Counted from the stretch's first letter, positions 34,829 through 44,536 are shown. The stretch: 64,000 bases of DNA from Cellvibrio fontiphilus_A (GCF_042646205.1 NZ_JBHRTF010000002.1:186001-250000), one strand, 5' to 3'. Translations and numbers: made by a program. The notes: a model not told the origin generated them from the sequence alone.

Positions 34829-36448
34829 TTACTGCGGCACCTCCAGGCGCACATTGTCGAAGGACACATTCATAGCGGCGGTAGGTTCGATAACAAAGAT
34901 ATTGGAAATACTCGCCAGGTTAGCGGCTCCAGGCTGAATGGAGTTGCCGCGTGCAATCAGGTTGGCTACCGAAATCCGGTATTGCCCCCAGGTGCCTGTC
35001 GCCGGCAGGGTTGCTTCCACGTCACTCACACTGGGCCAGCCGCTATCCATTTTGATTAACAACTTGGCGCCAGCAGCCAGGGAGTTCACTTTCAGGTCGA
35101 ACACCAAATCACCCGCCGTCGCCCAACTGCTCAGGTTGGCTGAACCCGCCGGGATGTTGAAATACACATTTCCGGTTGAGCCGGTCTTGATAACGTTGAT
35201 CACTTTGCCGCGGCCGTCTTCATCAACCTGTGAATAGCTGATTTGGCTTTGCGGATTGTAGGAATCAAATTTCAACCCGGTCGCCAGGGCATCGGTGTAC
35301 ATATTGAACAAAGGTGGCTCGGCAAAATCTCCGGAAACTTGTGGATGACCGGTGAGCGGCACTATCGCCGGGTCGACGTTAGTCGCGCAGCCTTTGCCCG
35401 TTGTCGGGTTGCTGGCGCAGCGATATACCTTGACCGACTCAACCTGCATTTCTTGCGGGAAAGTTGTGGCATTGTTAGGGCCGCCCGGCCAGTTGCCACC
35501 TACCGCAACGTTCATAATCAAGTGGAAGGCTTCATCAAAGGGAGCCTTGTCATCGGTGGATGCCGAGGTGTACCAGCCAGCCTGATTTTGGGTCGCAAAA
35601 TGCTTGTCATTCACATACCAGCGAATTTCACCCTCTTCCCATTCAACGGCATAGGTGTGGAACTCTTCCCATACATTCGCGGTAGGGGTAGTGCTGGTGC
35701 CGGTGTATTTATTGTTAGGCCAGACATCGCCGTAATGCAGGGTTCCATGCACCGCATTGCCACCATTGGTAGTATTCAGGTTGACCGCTTCCATAATGTC
35801 GATCTCACCACTCAGCGGCCAGCCACCGTATTTCCACTCGGTGGGAAGCATCCAGATGGCGGGCCACAAGCCTTGGCCGGTAGGCAATTTGGCACGGATT
35901 TCCATACGCCCGTATTTCCAATCGCCTTTATTTTTAGAGCGCAGGCGCGCCGAGGTGTAATCACGGGTTACTGAGGTGTCATTGACGTTGTAGCTCGGGT
36001 CATCATCGCCCTTGGCCTGTCCGGAGAAAGTCTCTTTGCGCGCCACTATGTGCAATTTGCCGTCGGCGACAAAGGCGTTCTCACTGCGGTTGGTATAACA
36101 CTGCAATTCATTATTGCCGCCGCCCATACAGTTGCGCTCGAACGACCACTTGGTGGTATCTATCGCCGTGCCATCAAACTCGTCGCTCCACACCAACTCC
36201 CAGCCGTTGGCTGCCACTGAGCTGGCCGTGCTGCTTGAACTTGCGACAACACTGGCTGCACTACTTGACGTTTCAACTGCCTGGCTTGAAGCAGCCTGAC
36301 TCGATGGGGCCTGACTGGAGGGCGCGCTGGATGAACTGGCAGGCTTACTACCGCCACCCGAACCACCACAGCCGATCAAGGCAGCCAAGGTTAAACTTAG
36401 GGACAACTGCGCCAGGGGCTGGCCAAATCCTCGTTGTTGGAATTTCAT
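34829..36448 (-). CDS. GH16 beta-glucanase (laminarinase-like), lipoprotein with Ser linker
   Basis: This 539-aa secreted glucanase has a lipoprotein signal with lipobox at Cys27 (ALIGC). A Ser/Ala-rich linker (about 30-80) leads into the GH16 catalytic domain (about 82-345), starting WELVWSDEFDGTAIDTTKW. The catalytic motif E-I-D-I-M-E is at residues 215-220, and the substrate cleft includes WPAIWMLP. The domain most resembles bacterial laminarinases (beta-1,3-glucan). The C-terminal ~185 residues form a beta-sandwich like the galactose-binding-fold ExoP-type domain, probably carbohydrate-binding. The start has a GAGGT ribosome site. A terminator-like hairpin lies about 95 bases upstream of the ATG. 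Confidence 0.92.
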   Translation of the reverse strand: MKFQQRGFGQPLAQLSLSLTLAALIGCGGSGGGSKPASSSSAPSSQAPSSQAASSQAVETSSSAASVVASSSSTASSVAANGWELVWSDEFDGTAIDTTKWSFERNCMGGGNNELQCYTNRSENAFVADGKLHIVARKETFSGQAKGDDDPSYNVNDTSVTRDYTSARLRSKNKGDWKYGRMEIRAKLPTGQGLWPAIWMLPTEWKYGGWPLSGEIDIMEAVNLNTTNGGNAVHGTLHYGDVWPNNKYTGTSTTPTANVWEEFHTYAVEWEEGEIRWYVNDKHFATQNQAGWYTSASTDDKAPFDEAFHLIMNVAVGGNWPGGPNNATTFPQEMQVESVKVYRCASNPTTGKGCATNVDPAIVPLTGHPQVSGDFAEPPLFNMYTDALATGLKFDSYNPQSQISYSQVDEDGRGKVINVIKTGSTGNVYFNIPAGSANLSSWATAGDLVFDLKVNSLAAGAKLLIKMDSGWPSVSDVEATLPATGTWGQYRISVANLIARGNSIQPGAANLASISNIFVIEPTAAMNVSFDNVRLEVPQ

Positions 36449-37153
36449 AATTACCTCGTGCTTTTTATTAAGTTTTATTATTCAACTGCTTGTATGCATC
36501 ACCCGGCCAATAAAACACCGGAAAACACCTTGCCCAGACAAAAAAGCCCCCGCTTTCTGCAAGACTGGAGAACGCGGGGGCTAAAGCAAGGAGAGCTAAC
36601 AATAGTAGGAGGACAAGCCTCTCACTTTTGTTAACACCCAAGGGGACCTGACATCACCCCGGGGTTCAACAGCTAATGAAAATCACATCAGCAGAAACAC
36701 AAACGAGGCTCAACCACGGGCACATCGTTTATGTCGCAGGGTTAGATTGGCAGATAAAAAAACACTGGTCGTCCCACTTTCGCGGTCAGCTCAACATGGG
36801 GCGGGTAGCATCTGTGGACGACTAAAAGAGGGAAACTCGTTCGTAAAAAAAGGGGTTTACGTACTAAATCCAGCGCAAAAAACCGTCTCACTTTCTGCAA
36901 CAAGGTGCAACTTGCACTCCTGCGACACCAACCAAAGCGTGAAGTGACTCGCAAAATATTCCCGGTTCAGATCCCATATTCAGATCGCCGCCAAAGTGGG
37001 ACAAAGCCCCGCATTTTCTTTTGTTAAAGTCCCGCCGCTTGCCAGCAACCATTTTCGCCAGTGAAGAAGCCAGATTGTTGGTGAACGCATTAGTGGGTAA
37101 ACGAAATAGTTGATTAACACATCAATAGGGAAACTTTTAAGGAAATCCGTCTG
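36449..37153. other. 705-bp gene-free region with regulatory boxes, between the GH16 gene and the 37154 gene
   Basis: No gene is recognised here. It contains a minus-strand terminator-like hairpin (36545-36582). Copies of a GTCYCACTTT box lie at 36619 (CTCTCACTTTT), 36771 (GTCCCACTTT), 36885 (GTCTCACTTT), 36993 (complement) and 37029 (GTCCCGCC, partial). The box run resembles that upstream of the TonB-dependent receptor gene. Confidence 0.6.
36545..36582 (-). terminator. Terminator-like hairpin in the GH16 leader
   Basis: A 9-bp stem AGCCCCCGC/GCGGGGGCT is followed on the minus strand by TTTTTTGTC. Since it lies between the putative box region and the GH16 start, it may be an attenuator or the end of a small RNA. 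Confidence 0.65.
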
Positions 37154-37900
37154 ATGGCCCAGTTAAAAAGCCTGCTGCTAACCGCCGTTGTTGCCGCACT
37201 TGGCGGCGCTTATGCACAACATTTATTCACGCCCTTAGAGCGCACTGTCGCTACAGACACCAAAGCGGCTGCCCTCGACAATTCCGCAGCCAATTCCGCA
37301 GACAATTGCAGCCAAGTGGCTTACGCGGCCGAGCGCATTAATGCCCAACTGCAAAAAGAACTCGCCGACTTACAAGCAAAGCACCAACAACTGCTAACGC
37401 AGACATCCACCCAGACCTCAGCAAAACCTCAGGCAATCGCCGCAAACCAGAGCGAGGCACAGCAACAACTCCAACAGCAATTGCGTGAACTGGAAATGGA
37501 AAAACAATTGCGCAAAGCCAATGACTTTACGACCTGGCTGCAAAAGTCGCAGGAGGCCGACCCAGAGTTCAACCTCAACGACACTTTGGCCCAGCGTTTT
37601 GCCAAGGAACAACGCGACCCGCAGTGGGCCGATGCGCAAGAAAACCAATACCGCAACCTGTTTAGCGACACCCCTGAACTCGCCGGCTTTGCCTTAACCA
37701 ACAGCCAATGCAAAACCCGCCAATGCGAACTCAGCGTCAGCATCAACAACCTTGAACAATCAGACCAATTAATCGAAAAAATAAATCGGGTAATGGTAAG
37801 CAACAACCAAAGCGCAACAATTATGGTCGCTGTAGATCCCCACACCGGCACAACACGACTGTATATCAGCGAAGAACCCAGCGGTTTTGAATTTAATTGA
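37154..37900 (+). CDS. Exported coiled-coil protein of unknown function
   Basis: This 248-aa protein has a hydrophobic N terminus (MAQLKSLLLTAVVAALGGAYA) serving as signal peptide or anchor. A long Gln/Ala-rich coiled coil follows (about 55-125), then a C-terminal domain with a paired-cysteine motif (SQCKTRQCELSVSINN) suggestive of a disulfide in the periplasm. I recognise no established family. An AAGGA ribosome site precedes the ATG. Its upstream region is shared with the GH16 gene, though the box cluster need not control it. Confidence 0.6.
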   Translation: MAQLKSLLLTAVVAALGGAYAQHLFTPLERTVATDTKAAALDNSAANSADNCSQVAYAAERINAQLQKELADLQAKHQQLLTQTSTQTSAKPQAIAANQSEAQQQLQQQLRELEMEKQLRKANDFTTWLQKSQEADPEFNLNDTLAQRFAKEQRDPQWADAQENQYRNLFSDTPELAGFALTNSQCKTRQCELSVSINNLEQSDQLIEKINRVMVSNNQSATIMVAVDPHTGTTRLYISEEPSGFEFN

Positions 37901-38067
37901 CCCTTGCACCTCGCTCAACAAGCAGCAAAGGGGCGATTAAATCAAAAATAAGGCGGGACGCTTTATTCACTGCGGCTAGCAGTAGCGATGTCAACAGCCA
38001 TCGAGTGAAACCATTACAGGAGTTATGGATTTCACAGGACTATAAATTCGATCAATTAGGAGTTTTT

Positions 38068-38604
38068 ATGAAGTTTTTAAAATTATGCGCGGGCTTGGGC
38101 CTTGCAGTATTGGCGAGTGTTTCGGTGAATGTGAGTGCGCAGACGGCGGCGTGTACCTGGACATCTGTATATGGATCCACTGTCAATGGAATTAGCACCG
38201 TGTCGTTTGTATGCAAAAATTCCGCTGCCACAGTGATCGCATCGCGTACAGACAGCAAATACACCTGGCAATCAAATTACACCTGTGGCACTCCATCTAT
38301 AATGTCAGGCTATCAAAAAACCGGCGCTAAAGAAGGATCCTACTACCCGCTTTTTTGTAACGATGTAATAGTTTCAAACCAAACCAGCTCGAGCTCTTCC
38401 GCGATACCAGTAAGTTCATCAAGCATTAGCTCCTCCAGTTCGTCTGCAAATGTTTGTAATAGCGGTGCTTCCCAAATTATCTACACAAGCCCAGGCTCAA
38501 CACCATTCAATCCAAGCTTCTGCGGCCCTCAGCCCCAATGTGGTTACACAGTTACCCCCCTGGATAACTACACATATCCACGTCTGAAATACACCTGTAA
38601 ATAA
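38068..38604 (+). CDS. Small secreted protein with Ser-rich linker, unknown function
   Basis: This 178-aa protein begins at the ATG 38068 with an AGGAG ribosome site 5 bases upstream. A signal peptide (MKFLKLCAGLGLAVLASVSV, cleavage after VSA) is followed by a Cys-containing domain (CTWTSVYGSTVNGISTVSFVCK). Then comes a polyserine linker (SSSSSAIPVSSSSISSSSSS) of the kind that joins modules in Cellvibrio enzymes, and a second short Cys-rich domain (CGPQPQCGYTVTPLDNYTYP). Four to six Cys suggest disulfides. No catalytic or known carbohydrate-binding family is recognised. A strong terminator follows. Confidence 0.65.
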   Translation: MKFLKLCAGLGLAVLASVSVNVSAQTAACTWTSVYGSTVNGISTVSFVCKNSAATVIASRTDSKYTWQSNYTCGTPSIMSGYQKTGAKEGSYYPLFCNDVIVSNQTSSSSSAIPVSSSSISSSSSSANVCNSGASQIIYTSPGSTPFNPSFCGPQPQCGYTVTPLDNYTYPRLKYTCK

Positions 38605-38620
38605 AAACCAGTTTTTCACC

Positions 38621-38664
38621 AATCTCCTCCCCCTTGGATTTGCCTCCGGGGAGGAGATTTTTCT
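38621..38664 (+). terminator. Terminator after the small secreted protein gene
   Basis: A 12-bp stem AATCTCCTCCCC/GGGGAGGAGATT is followed by TTTTCTTT. Confidence 0.9.
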
Positions 38665-38740
38665 TTGCAAATCGAGGTGTAGATTTACGGAAAGCGTTAA
38701 TGCAACAATGAGCAATTATTTTTAAATCAGCGTCTGCATT

Positions 38741-39451
38741 ATGACCACAAATAATCCCTATTCAATAAACGAAGAGCTTTCCGTCCATACATCTATTGTC
38801 GGGATAGAAGAAGAAAAAGTTTTAATCATTGATAATTTTCTTACAAACCCGGATGCGCTGGTCGATTTGGCAGCGAGTCAAACTTTTACACCCTACAGTA
38901 CACAATATCCCGGTATAAAATCACCCGCGCCGGCAGAATACACCAAGGCACTTTTACACCGGTTAGTGCCAATAATTGCAAACCACTATGAACTTCCACC
39001 CCGCCAACATCTCGAGTGTTCGAATTGTTCCTTTTCGCTGGTCACACTGCCAGAAAATGATTTAAATCTTATTCAGCGCGCGCCCCACAGAGACTCTTCC
39101 TACCCCTTTCAATTTGCCGTTTTACTTTACTTATGCGATGCAGAACATGGAGGAACGTCGTTTTATCGGCATAACTTGACGCAGTTTGAAACCATTAGCC
39201 CAGCCAAAAGCGCTATATATGACCAGGTATGTGCGGAAGACATAGCCAGTAACGGCGAACCAGAGGCGCGATACCAGCAAGAAAGTGACAGGAGATACGA
39301 TAAGATTGGCGAAGTAGATATTCGTTTTAATAGATTGGTAGTTTACAGAAGTTGGTTGCTACACTCCGCCAGAATAAACCCCGGCAAAAGTGTAGACGCC
39401 AATCCTCGTACAGGCCGTTTAACATTAAATTCGTTTTTGATTTTTTCTTAA
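38741..39451 (+). CDS. DUF6445 family, 2OG-Fe(II) oxygenase-like protein
   Basis: This 236-aa cytoplasmic protein has no signal peptide. It begins with VLIIDNFLTNPDALVDLAAS, as in the DUF6445 family. An iron-ligand-like HxD (PHRDSSYPFQFAVLLYL) and a distal His (YRSWLLHSARI) fit the 2-oxoglutarate/Fe(II) oxygenase fold. The family is often found beside flavin-dependent tryptophan halogenases, and here it is convergent with one, 23 bp away. Its substrate is unknown; a tailoring role in the same pathway as the halogenases is inferred. It is preceded by a terminator, so it has its own promoter. Confidence 0.75.
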   Translation: MTTNNPYSINEELSVHTSIVGIEEEKVLIIDNFLTNPDALVDLAASQTFTPYSTQYPGIKSPAPAEYTKALLHRLVPIIANHYELPPRQHLECSNCSFSLVTLPENDLNLIQRAPHRDSSYPFQFAVLLYLCDAEHGGTSFYRHNLTQFETISPAKSAIYDQVCAEDIASNGEPEARYQQESDRRYDKIGEVDIRFNRLVVYRSWLLHSARINPGKSVDANPRTGRLTLNSFLIFS

Positions 39452-39473
39452 ACTACTCACCCGATGTTTAACT

Positions 39474-40964
39474 TTATTTCTGTACAGCTTTGCAATAAAA
39501 ATTAAGATATTGCTGATGTGATGGCAATTCCTTCACTGTGTTGTGAATAGACTTTTTTATCCCGGTTAAAAAAAGCTCCAATTCATCGCGAGGCATCATG
39601 TTTACAATTGGATGATACTGCTGCGGAACCACTCCTTGCCCCATCATCACTTGCACCCATGAATTCTCATGAAATAAATCTACATCCTCGCGGAAAATCC
39701 GGCCGCATTGGCGAAACAATTCAATTTTTCGCGCAAGGGATTCAGGCACTTCCATATTTTTACAGTAGCGCCAAAAGGGACTATCGGTGCGCTCTGTGAC
39801 TTTATAGTGAAGGATAATAAAGTCGCGAATATATTCTATTTCAGAATTCGCCTGACGATTGTATTCAGCTACATCCGGTTCTTTAATACCCCGAAGCGGA
39901 AACAACTGTAATAAGCGAATCACCGACCGCTGTATTAAATGAATACTGGTAGATTCCAAAGGCTCCAGAAAACCGCTTGATAAGCCAACAGCCACGCAGT
40001 TTTTTAGCCATTGTTTTCTTCTGCGACCAGTTCTGAAGCGAATTACTCTTGCCTCAGTAATAGGTTCACCAGTGACTTTACTGCGCAGAAGCGCTTCTGC
40101 ATTTTCGTCGGACAAATATTTACTGCAATACACCAAGCCATTGCCAACACGATGCTGCAGCGGGATGCGCCACTGCCAGCCAGCCTCATGCGCGGTTGAA
40201 CGGGTGTAAGGCGTCACATCAGAAACAGAAGTGGTTTGCAACGGAATTGCTCGATCACAAGGTAACCAGTGCGACCAGTCCTCATAACCTGCGTTGAGTG
40301 CTTGCTCGATCAACAGTGCTTGCATACCAGTACAATCGATAAATAAGTCGCCGTTAACATGATTGCCATTTGCAAGCAGAAGTGATTCTATAAAGCCCGT
40401 TTCGGAATTGAGACGCACCTGTTGAATTTTTCCTTCAAGGCGAACCACACCATGCTCTTCGGCTATTTTCCGCAAAAAGCCTGCATATAAACCGGCATCA
40501 AAATGATAAGCATAATTAGGCTGATGGCCTGGATTATGGGCAAATTTATTTTTGCGTGCCGCTTGGATTTCCAGACAATAGGTTTCAAATTCGTCATTAA
40601 AGCCCGCTTCCAGACCTTTCAGCCAAAAGTTATGGAATGTAGCTGCCCAACAATCCTGACCAGTTATACCAAAGGAATGGAAATATTCCATGCCGGGCTG
40701 ACGCCAGTTTTCGAAACTAATACCCAGTTTAAACGTTGCGTTTGTCGCCTTCATAAATTCCTGCTCATTAATCTTCAGCAGGCGATGAAAATTAATGATA
40801 GGAGGAATAGTTGCTTCACCCACGCCAACCGTAGGTATCTCATCTGATTCAATTAGTATTATTTCAAGGTTTTTACCAATCAGACGAGATAGCGCTGCAG
40901 CAGTCATCCACCCTGCTGTACCACCACCAGCAATCACTACTTTTTTTACGGAATCAGAAATCAT
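39474..40964 (-). CDS. Flavin-dependent tryptophan halogenase family protein 1
   Basis: This 496-aa FADH2-dependent halogenase has intact signatures: the FAD loop GGGTAG (residues 13-18), the catalytic Lys79 in TFKLGISF (same position as PrnA Lys79), the WxWxIP motif as WQWRIP (263-268), and the acidic active-site segment GFLEPLESTS. Such enzymes generate HOCl or HOBr and use the Lys to deliver halogen to aromatic substrates. The physiological substrate of TonB-linked homologues is not established. It is the last gene of the receptor-halogenase-SapC-cupin-halogenase cluster, 29 bp after the cupin gene. Confidence 0.9.
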   Translation of the reverse strand: MISDSVKKVVIAGGGTAGWMTAAALSRLIGKNLEIILIESDEIPTVGVGEATIPPIINFHRLLKINEQEFMKATNATFKLGISFENWRQPGMEYFHSFGITGQDCWAATFHNFWLKGLEAGFNDEFETYCLEIQAARKNKFAHNPGHQPNYAYHFDAGLYAGFLRKIAEEHGVVRLEGKIQQVRLNSETGFIESLLLANGNHVNGDLFIDCTGMQALLIEQALNAGYEDWSHWLPCDRAIPLQTTSVSDVTPYTRSTAHEAGWQWRIPLQHRVGNGLVYCSKYLSDENAEALLRSKVTGEPITEARVIRFRTGRRRKQWLKNCVAVGLSSGFLEPLESTSIHLIQRSVIRLLQLFPLRGIKEPDVAEYNRQANSEIEYIRDFIILHYKVTERTDSPFWRYCKNMEVPESLARKIELFRQCGRIFREDVDLFHENSWVQVMMGQGVVPQQYHPIVNMMPRDELELFLTGIKKSIHNTVKELPSHQQYLNFYCKAVQK

Positions 40965-40993
40965 CTGGCTACAACCACTCTAAACTTGGGAAA

Positions 40994-42025
40994 TTAACGA
41001 TTGAAACGCGCCAAAACCTTGGCTTTTATTTTTCGTGCAAGGGTTTCATTCAGTTCACCGACACTACCACGAACATGCTCCGGAATATGCTCCACCTTAT
41101 CGGGGCTATTATTAAATACATAATAATCAAGCAGCCCTTTCCAGGCGTGTTTTTGCGATTCCGGCAGATCCCTCATCGAAAGCAATGCCATCTCTAAAAC
41201 ATCGGCAGGGCTGCCCATAAAAGCTGGCGACTGACGCCACCAGTAATTCACCAGAATGTTTAAATCCTCCAGCCCCTCAACGTTATGCCACCACATACTC
41301 GGCAGAAAGAGCGCATCACCAGGCTCCAACTCCACCACCTTCGCCGCTTGTAGTGCCAAGCTATACTTAGGAAATTTTTCCAAATCGGGACAGCGTACAT
41401 CAACCAAACTAATTGCTTGTCCGGCTGGAGTAAAATCAAGTGGCCCTATGTATAAGTTGGGCAACTGATCCGGTGGAAACAAGGTAAAACGGCGACGACC
41501 AACAATATTGCAGGCGATATTATCCGGGAGGTCGAAATGTGCTGGCACACAACTGCGATTGCCAATCCACATAAATGCAGAGGCATTTCTTGAATCAAGA
41601 TTCAACTTATTAGTATCAGAGAAACCTGGCAACAACGTATTTATCGCGGTGGTTCCCATATAGCAAAGGGGCGGTTCAATTTGTTGCGCCGCGGTATCGA
41701 TATCCGCAAAAACCTCATGCAGAGCTTTTTTGCTGGCCACACAATTTAATTGTTTAAAATCTTCGGTGTATGCAATACGGCCTTTTATCGATGCGTCACC
41801 CTGCACCTCAACGACATCAATACCTGAATAAAATTGTAATAAATATGCTACTGCCGCAGCGCTAGAAATTCGCGCTTTCTCAACAACCGGCCAGGTAGAA
41901 ACCAAATTGCGTAATAAAATTGGTTCATTGGATAACAATACCTTTTCATCTAATACAAATCGACTACCGCAATCAATTACTTGAATGCTGGCGCAGGTTT
42001 GGCGAGGCACTGTTTCACTATTCAT
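40994..42025 (-). CDS. Cupin/JmjC-like (cupin_8) oxygenase-like protein
   Basis: This 343-aa cytoplasmic protein of the cupin_8 group begins with LSNEPILLRNLVSTWPVVEK. The metal site is visible as HFD (VPAHFDLPDNIACNIVG) and a distal His in MWWHNVEGLED, with RRRFTLFPPDQ between, typical of JmjC-type 2-oxoglutarate/Fe(II) hydroxylases. It acts in the same gene cluster as two halogenases and SapC, so it may hydroxylate a shared product; this is inference. It is nine bases from sapC. Confidence 0.85.
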   Translation of the reverse strand: MNSETVPRQTCASIQVIDCGSRFVLDEKVLLSNEPILLRNLVSTWPVVEKARISSAAAVAYLLQFYSGIDVVEVQGDASIKGRIAYTEDFKQLNCVASKKALHEVFADIDTAAQQIEPPLCYMGTTAINTLLPGFSDTNKLNLDSRNASAFMWIGNRSCVPAHFDLPDNIACNIVGRRRFTLFPPDQLPNLYIGPLDFTPAGQAISLVDVRCPDLEKFPKYSLALQAAKVVELEPGDALFLPSMWWHNVEGLEDLNILVNYWWRQSPAFMGSPADVLEMALLSMRDLPESQKHAWKGLLDYYVFNNSPDKVEHIPEHVRGSVGELNETLARKIKAKVLARFNR

Positions 42026-42034
42026 TTAATAATT

Positions 42035-42754
42035 CTAAATAAGGTTATTTTTTCGCTCGATAAGCGCAGCAATTTGTGAGAGGGATGCAAGCTGCATATA
42101 AATATCAAATAAAAAACCACTGTCATGCAGCTTCTTCAGTGCATTAACCGATAGCGACGCAAGCTTTTCCTCATTGATGGTGTAAAAGCCAACTAGCGAG
42201 TGTTGCTGGTTATTTTTTAATGTCATTTCAGCGGAAAAAGGTTCAAGCAGGTCAAATTCAACTAGCAAATCAATAAAGGGTTTTACTTCAGCAACTCCCT
42301 CTTGAACCAAACCTAATACTTTACTGATGCGCATTAAAAATTCGCTATTACCGCCGTGTTCTTTAAAGAGGCTTATACCTTCGCTGGTACTTACTTTTGG
42401 GCTATCAAGGTCCACATGTATCACCCAGTTTTGCGAAGCCGTCAAATCACGTTGACTTTGTTTGCCTATGTAGAAAGGCTTACATTCAGCACACAAAGGA
42501 ATATAACGCGCTTTCCACTCACCATTTTCGATGAATAGATTTTCCCCCTCTTGTAAACCAAGCAACGCAAGAGGCGTGTAGTCTCCCGTTTTTTCATTTT
42601 TACCGAATACTATCGGGTACTGCGCTTGCAGAGAACGAAACTCTTTAGGGCAGGTTGGAACGCACATATCATCATCGCCGTATTCCTTACCACGCACAGG
42701 AACAACTTTTAGATTTTTATGCTCAATGTTGTTAAGCAGCACTATATTGCTCAT
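42035..42754 (-). CDS. SapC family protein
   Basis: This 239-aa SapC-family protein has the signatures YPIVFGKNEKTGDYTPLALLGLQEGENLF and RYIPLCAECKPFYIG. SapC proteins were first named from a Campylobacter surface-layer locus, and their biochemical role is unknown. In many Proteobacteria they recur between TonB-dependent receptors and tryptophan halogenases, exactly as here. No signal peptide is seen. A CGAGGA ribosome site precedes the ATG. Confidence 0.88.
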   Translation of the reverse strand: MSNIVLLNNIEHKNLKVVPVRGKEYGDDDMCVPTCPKEFRSLQAQYPIVFGKNEKTGDYTPLALLGLQEGENLFIENGEWKARYIPLCAECKPFYIGKQSQRDLTASQNWVIHVDLDSPKVSTSEGISLFKEHGGNSEFLMRISKVLGLVQEGVAEVKPFIDLLVEFDLLEPFSAEMTLKNNQQHSLVGFYTINEEKLASLSVNALKKLHDSGFLFDIYMQLASLSQIAALIERKNNLI

Positions 42755-42822
42755 AAATCCTCGTCATTTTTATAGCTTGGCTTAATCCCCAAGCAGTAGA
42801 GTTAGTGTGTATTTAGGAGTGC

Positions 42823-44448
42823 CTAAGAGCTGACGCCCTGATAGCGTTTTTGCATCTCATTTATCAGCGAACGATTCGCTGTTAACCCACGCAAGCCATT
42901 TCGATAAACCTCGTTGACACGCTGAAATATTTTTAGCGATGTAGCTTCATTGTCCCAGCGGCATACAGTCGCACGCTGTTCAGGCAAAAAACCCATGCCA
43001 TACAATATGTATTGATAACTAGGCGGCCCAAACAACTCCAGGACCTGATGAAAATCAGCGGTACTGGGAACTTTTTGCTTCCACAAAATCATAAGCTCTT
43101 TGAGTTGTACCGGTATGGTTTCGTTATTTTTATGATCAGTCCAATAATTGGAGTCTGTACGTTTGCTGAGTATGTAATGCAGTTTTAAAAAGTTAATTAC
43201 ACTATCCCACCGCTCAACAAACCGCTTATTAAAACGCTGGGATACTATTTGCATCGCAGCTCTATCTACCGGCAACTCATTACTAATAACCTTAGAGCAT
43301 ATCTCAATCATTACAATCGCAGAGGCCTCAAGCGGTTCAACAAAACCCGCCGACATACCAACAGCGACACAATTCTTAACCCAAGGGGTACTGCGATAGC
43401 CTGGTGTAAACTTTATTTTTCTGGGTGACAACTGGCTCAATGTTTTTTCAGAACAAGTTTTTCCGGCATATTGTTTTAGTGTCGCCCATATTTCATCATC
43501 GTTCGTATATCCACTTGCATATACATGCCCAACCCCGCGCCGTGTGGGCAAGCCTATATCCCAAATCCAGCCATAACGCTGGGCAGTACTGAGCGTAACT
43601 GATGCTATATTTTGTTGTGGATCTTCATAAGGCAACTGTACCGCAAGCGCAGTATCATTAAATAAAATAGACGACTTATCGACAAAAGGCGCTTTAAAAT
43701 GTTTATTTATTAATACACCTGTAGCGCCACTGCAGTCGACAAATAAATCACCTTTTATGATCCCACTATTTTTACAAACAATTGATTCAATATATTCATC
43801 TTCATCGGCGTTTACATGTTCAACGTGATCTTGAATAAACTTCACACCCAGTGTTTGCGTGCAGTATTTCTGTAGGAATAACGCAAATTTATCTGCATTG
43901 AGATGGTAGCCATAATTCGCAAAGGCGGCAAAATCCGGAGTTTGTATTTGTTTGGGAGCCAGCCCCTGTTCACAAAAATCGGGTTGGGCGCTGACTGCAA
44001 AAGCAAAAGGCTTATCGCCCGCATAATTAAGCCATGCCCGCGCTATATCTATTTCATCATTTGCAAAACCATGGCTTAGTGATTCCGGTGGCGTAAAAGG
44101 ATGGTAGTAAAAATCATCTTCCTCGCCGTTACACCAACCAACAAACTTTGACCCTTGTTTAAATGACACATCGCATTGGTTTATGAATTCAGTTTCAGAT
44201 ATACCCAACTCACGCAGCGTAATGCGCAACGTAGGCCAGCTGCCCTCGCCCACGCCAATTGTTTTAACCTCCGGGGATTCAATAAGAATCACCTCTAATC
44301 CACCGGCTTGGTTTGCACAATGATCATAGGCCAAACGCGCGGCGGTTAGCCAACCAGCAGTACCGCCACCGAGAATAATGACTTTTTTTATCAAAGCCGA
44401 TTCATTATTTTCCTGGTGTTGTCCAGATACCGTTATTGTAGGTTGCAC
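42823..44448 (-). CDS. Flavin-dependent tryptophan halogenase family protein 2
   Basis: This 541-aa halogenase-family protein has the FAD loop GGGTAG (27-32), a catalytic-type Lys97 in VSFKQGSKF, WIWDIG (294-299) in place of the usual WxWxIP, and GFVEPLEASA as the conserved acidic segment. The Pro-to-Gly change in the second motif is worth noting but does not remove the aromatic pair. It differs clearly from the 496-aa paralogue, so the two are unlikely to be redundant. It is the second gene after the receptor, in the order receptor, halogenase 2, SapC, cupin, halogenase 1. Confidence 0.88.
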   Translation of the reverse strand: MQPTITVSGQHQENNESALIKKVIILGGGTAGWLTAARLAYDHCANQAGGLEVILIESPEVKTIGVGEGSWPTLRITLRELGISETEFINQCDVSFKQGSKFVGWCNGEEDDFYYHPFTPPESLSHGFANDEIDIARAWLNYAGDKPFAFAVSAQPDFCEQGLAPKQIQTPDFAAFANYGYHLNADKFALFLQKYCTQTLGVKFIQDHVEHVNADEDEYIESIVCKNSGIIKGDLFVDCSGATGVLINKHFKAPFVDKSSILFNDTALAVQLPYEDPQQNIASVTLSTAQRYGWIWDIGLPTRRGVGHVYASGYTNDDEIWATLKQYAGKTCSEKTLSQLSPRKIKFTPGYRSTPWVKNCVAVGMSAGFVEPLEASAIVMIEICSKVISNELPVDRAAMQIVSQRFNKRFVERWDSVINFLKLHYILSKRTDSNYWTDHKNNETIPVQLKELMILWKQKVPSTADFHQVLELFGPPSYQYILYGMGFLPEQRATVCRWDNEATSLKIFQRVNEVYRNGLRGLTANRSLINEMQKRYQGVSS

Positions 44449-44536
44449 ATAAACCTCACTAGTAAAGAATCTTATCTTCTATATCTGCTTGCGTTGGTCA
44501 CATCCTGTAGATCTGACTTGAAATCCTTAGAATAAG

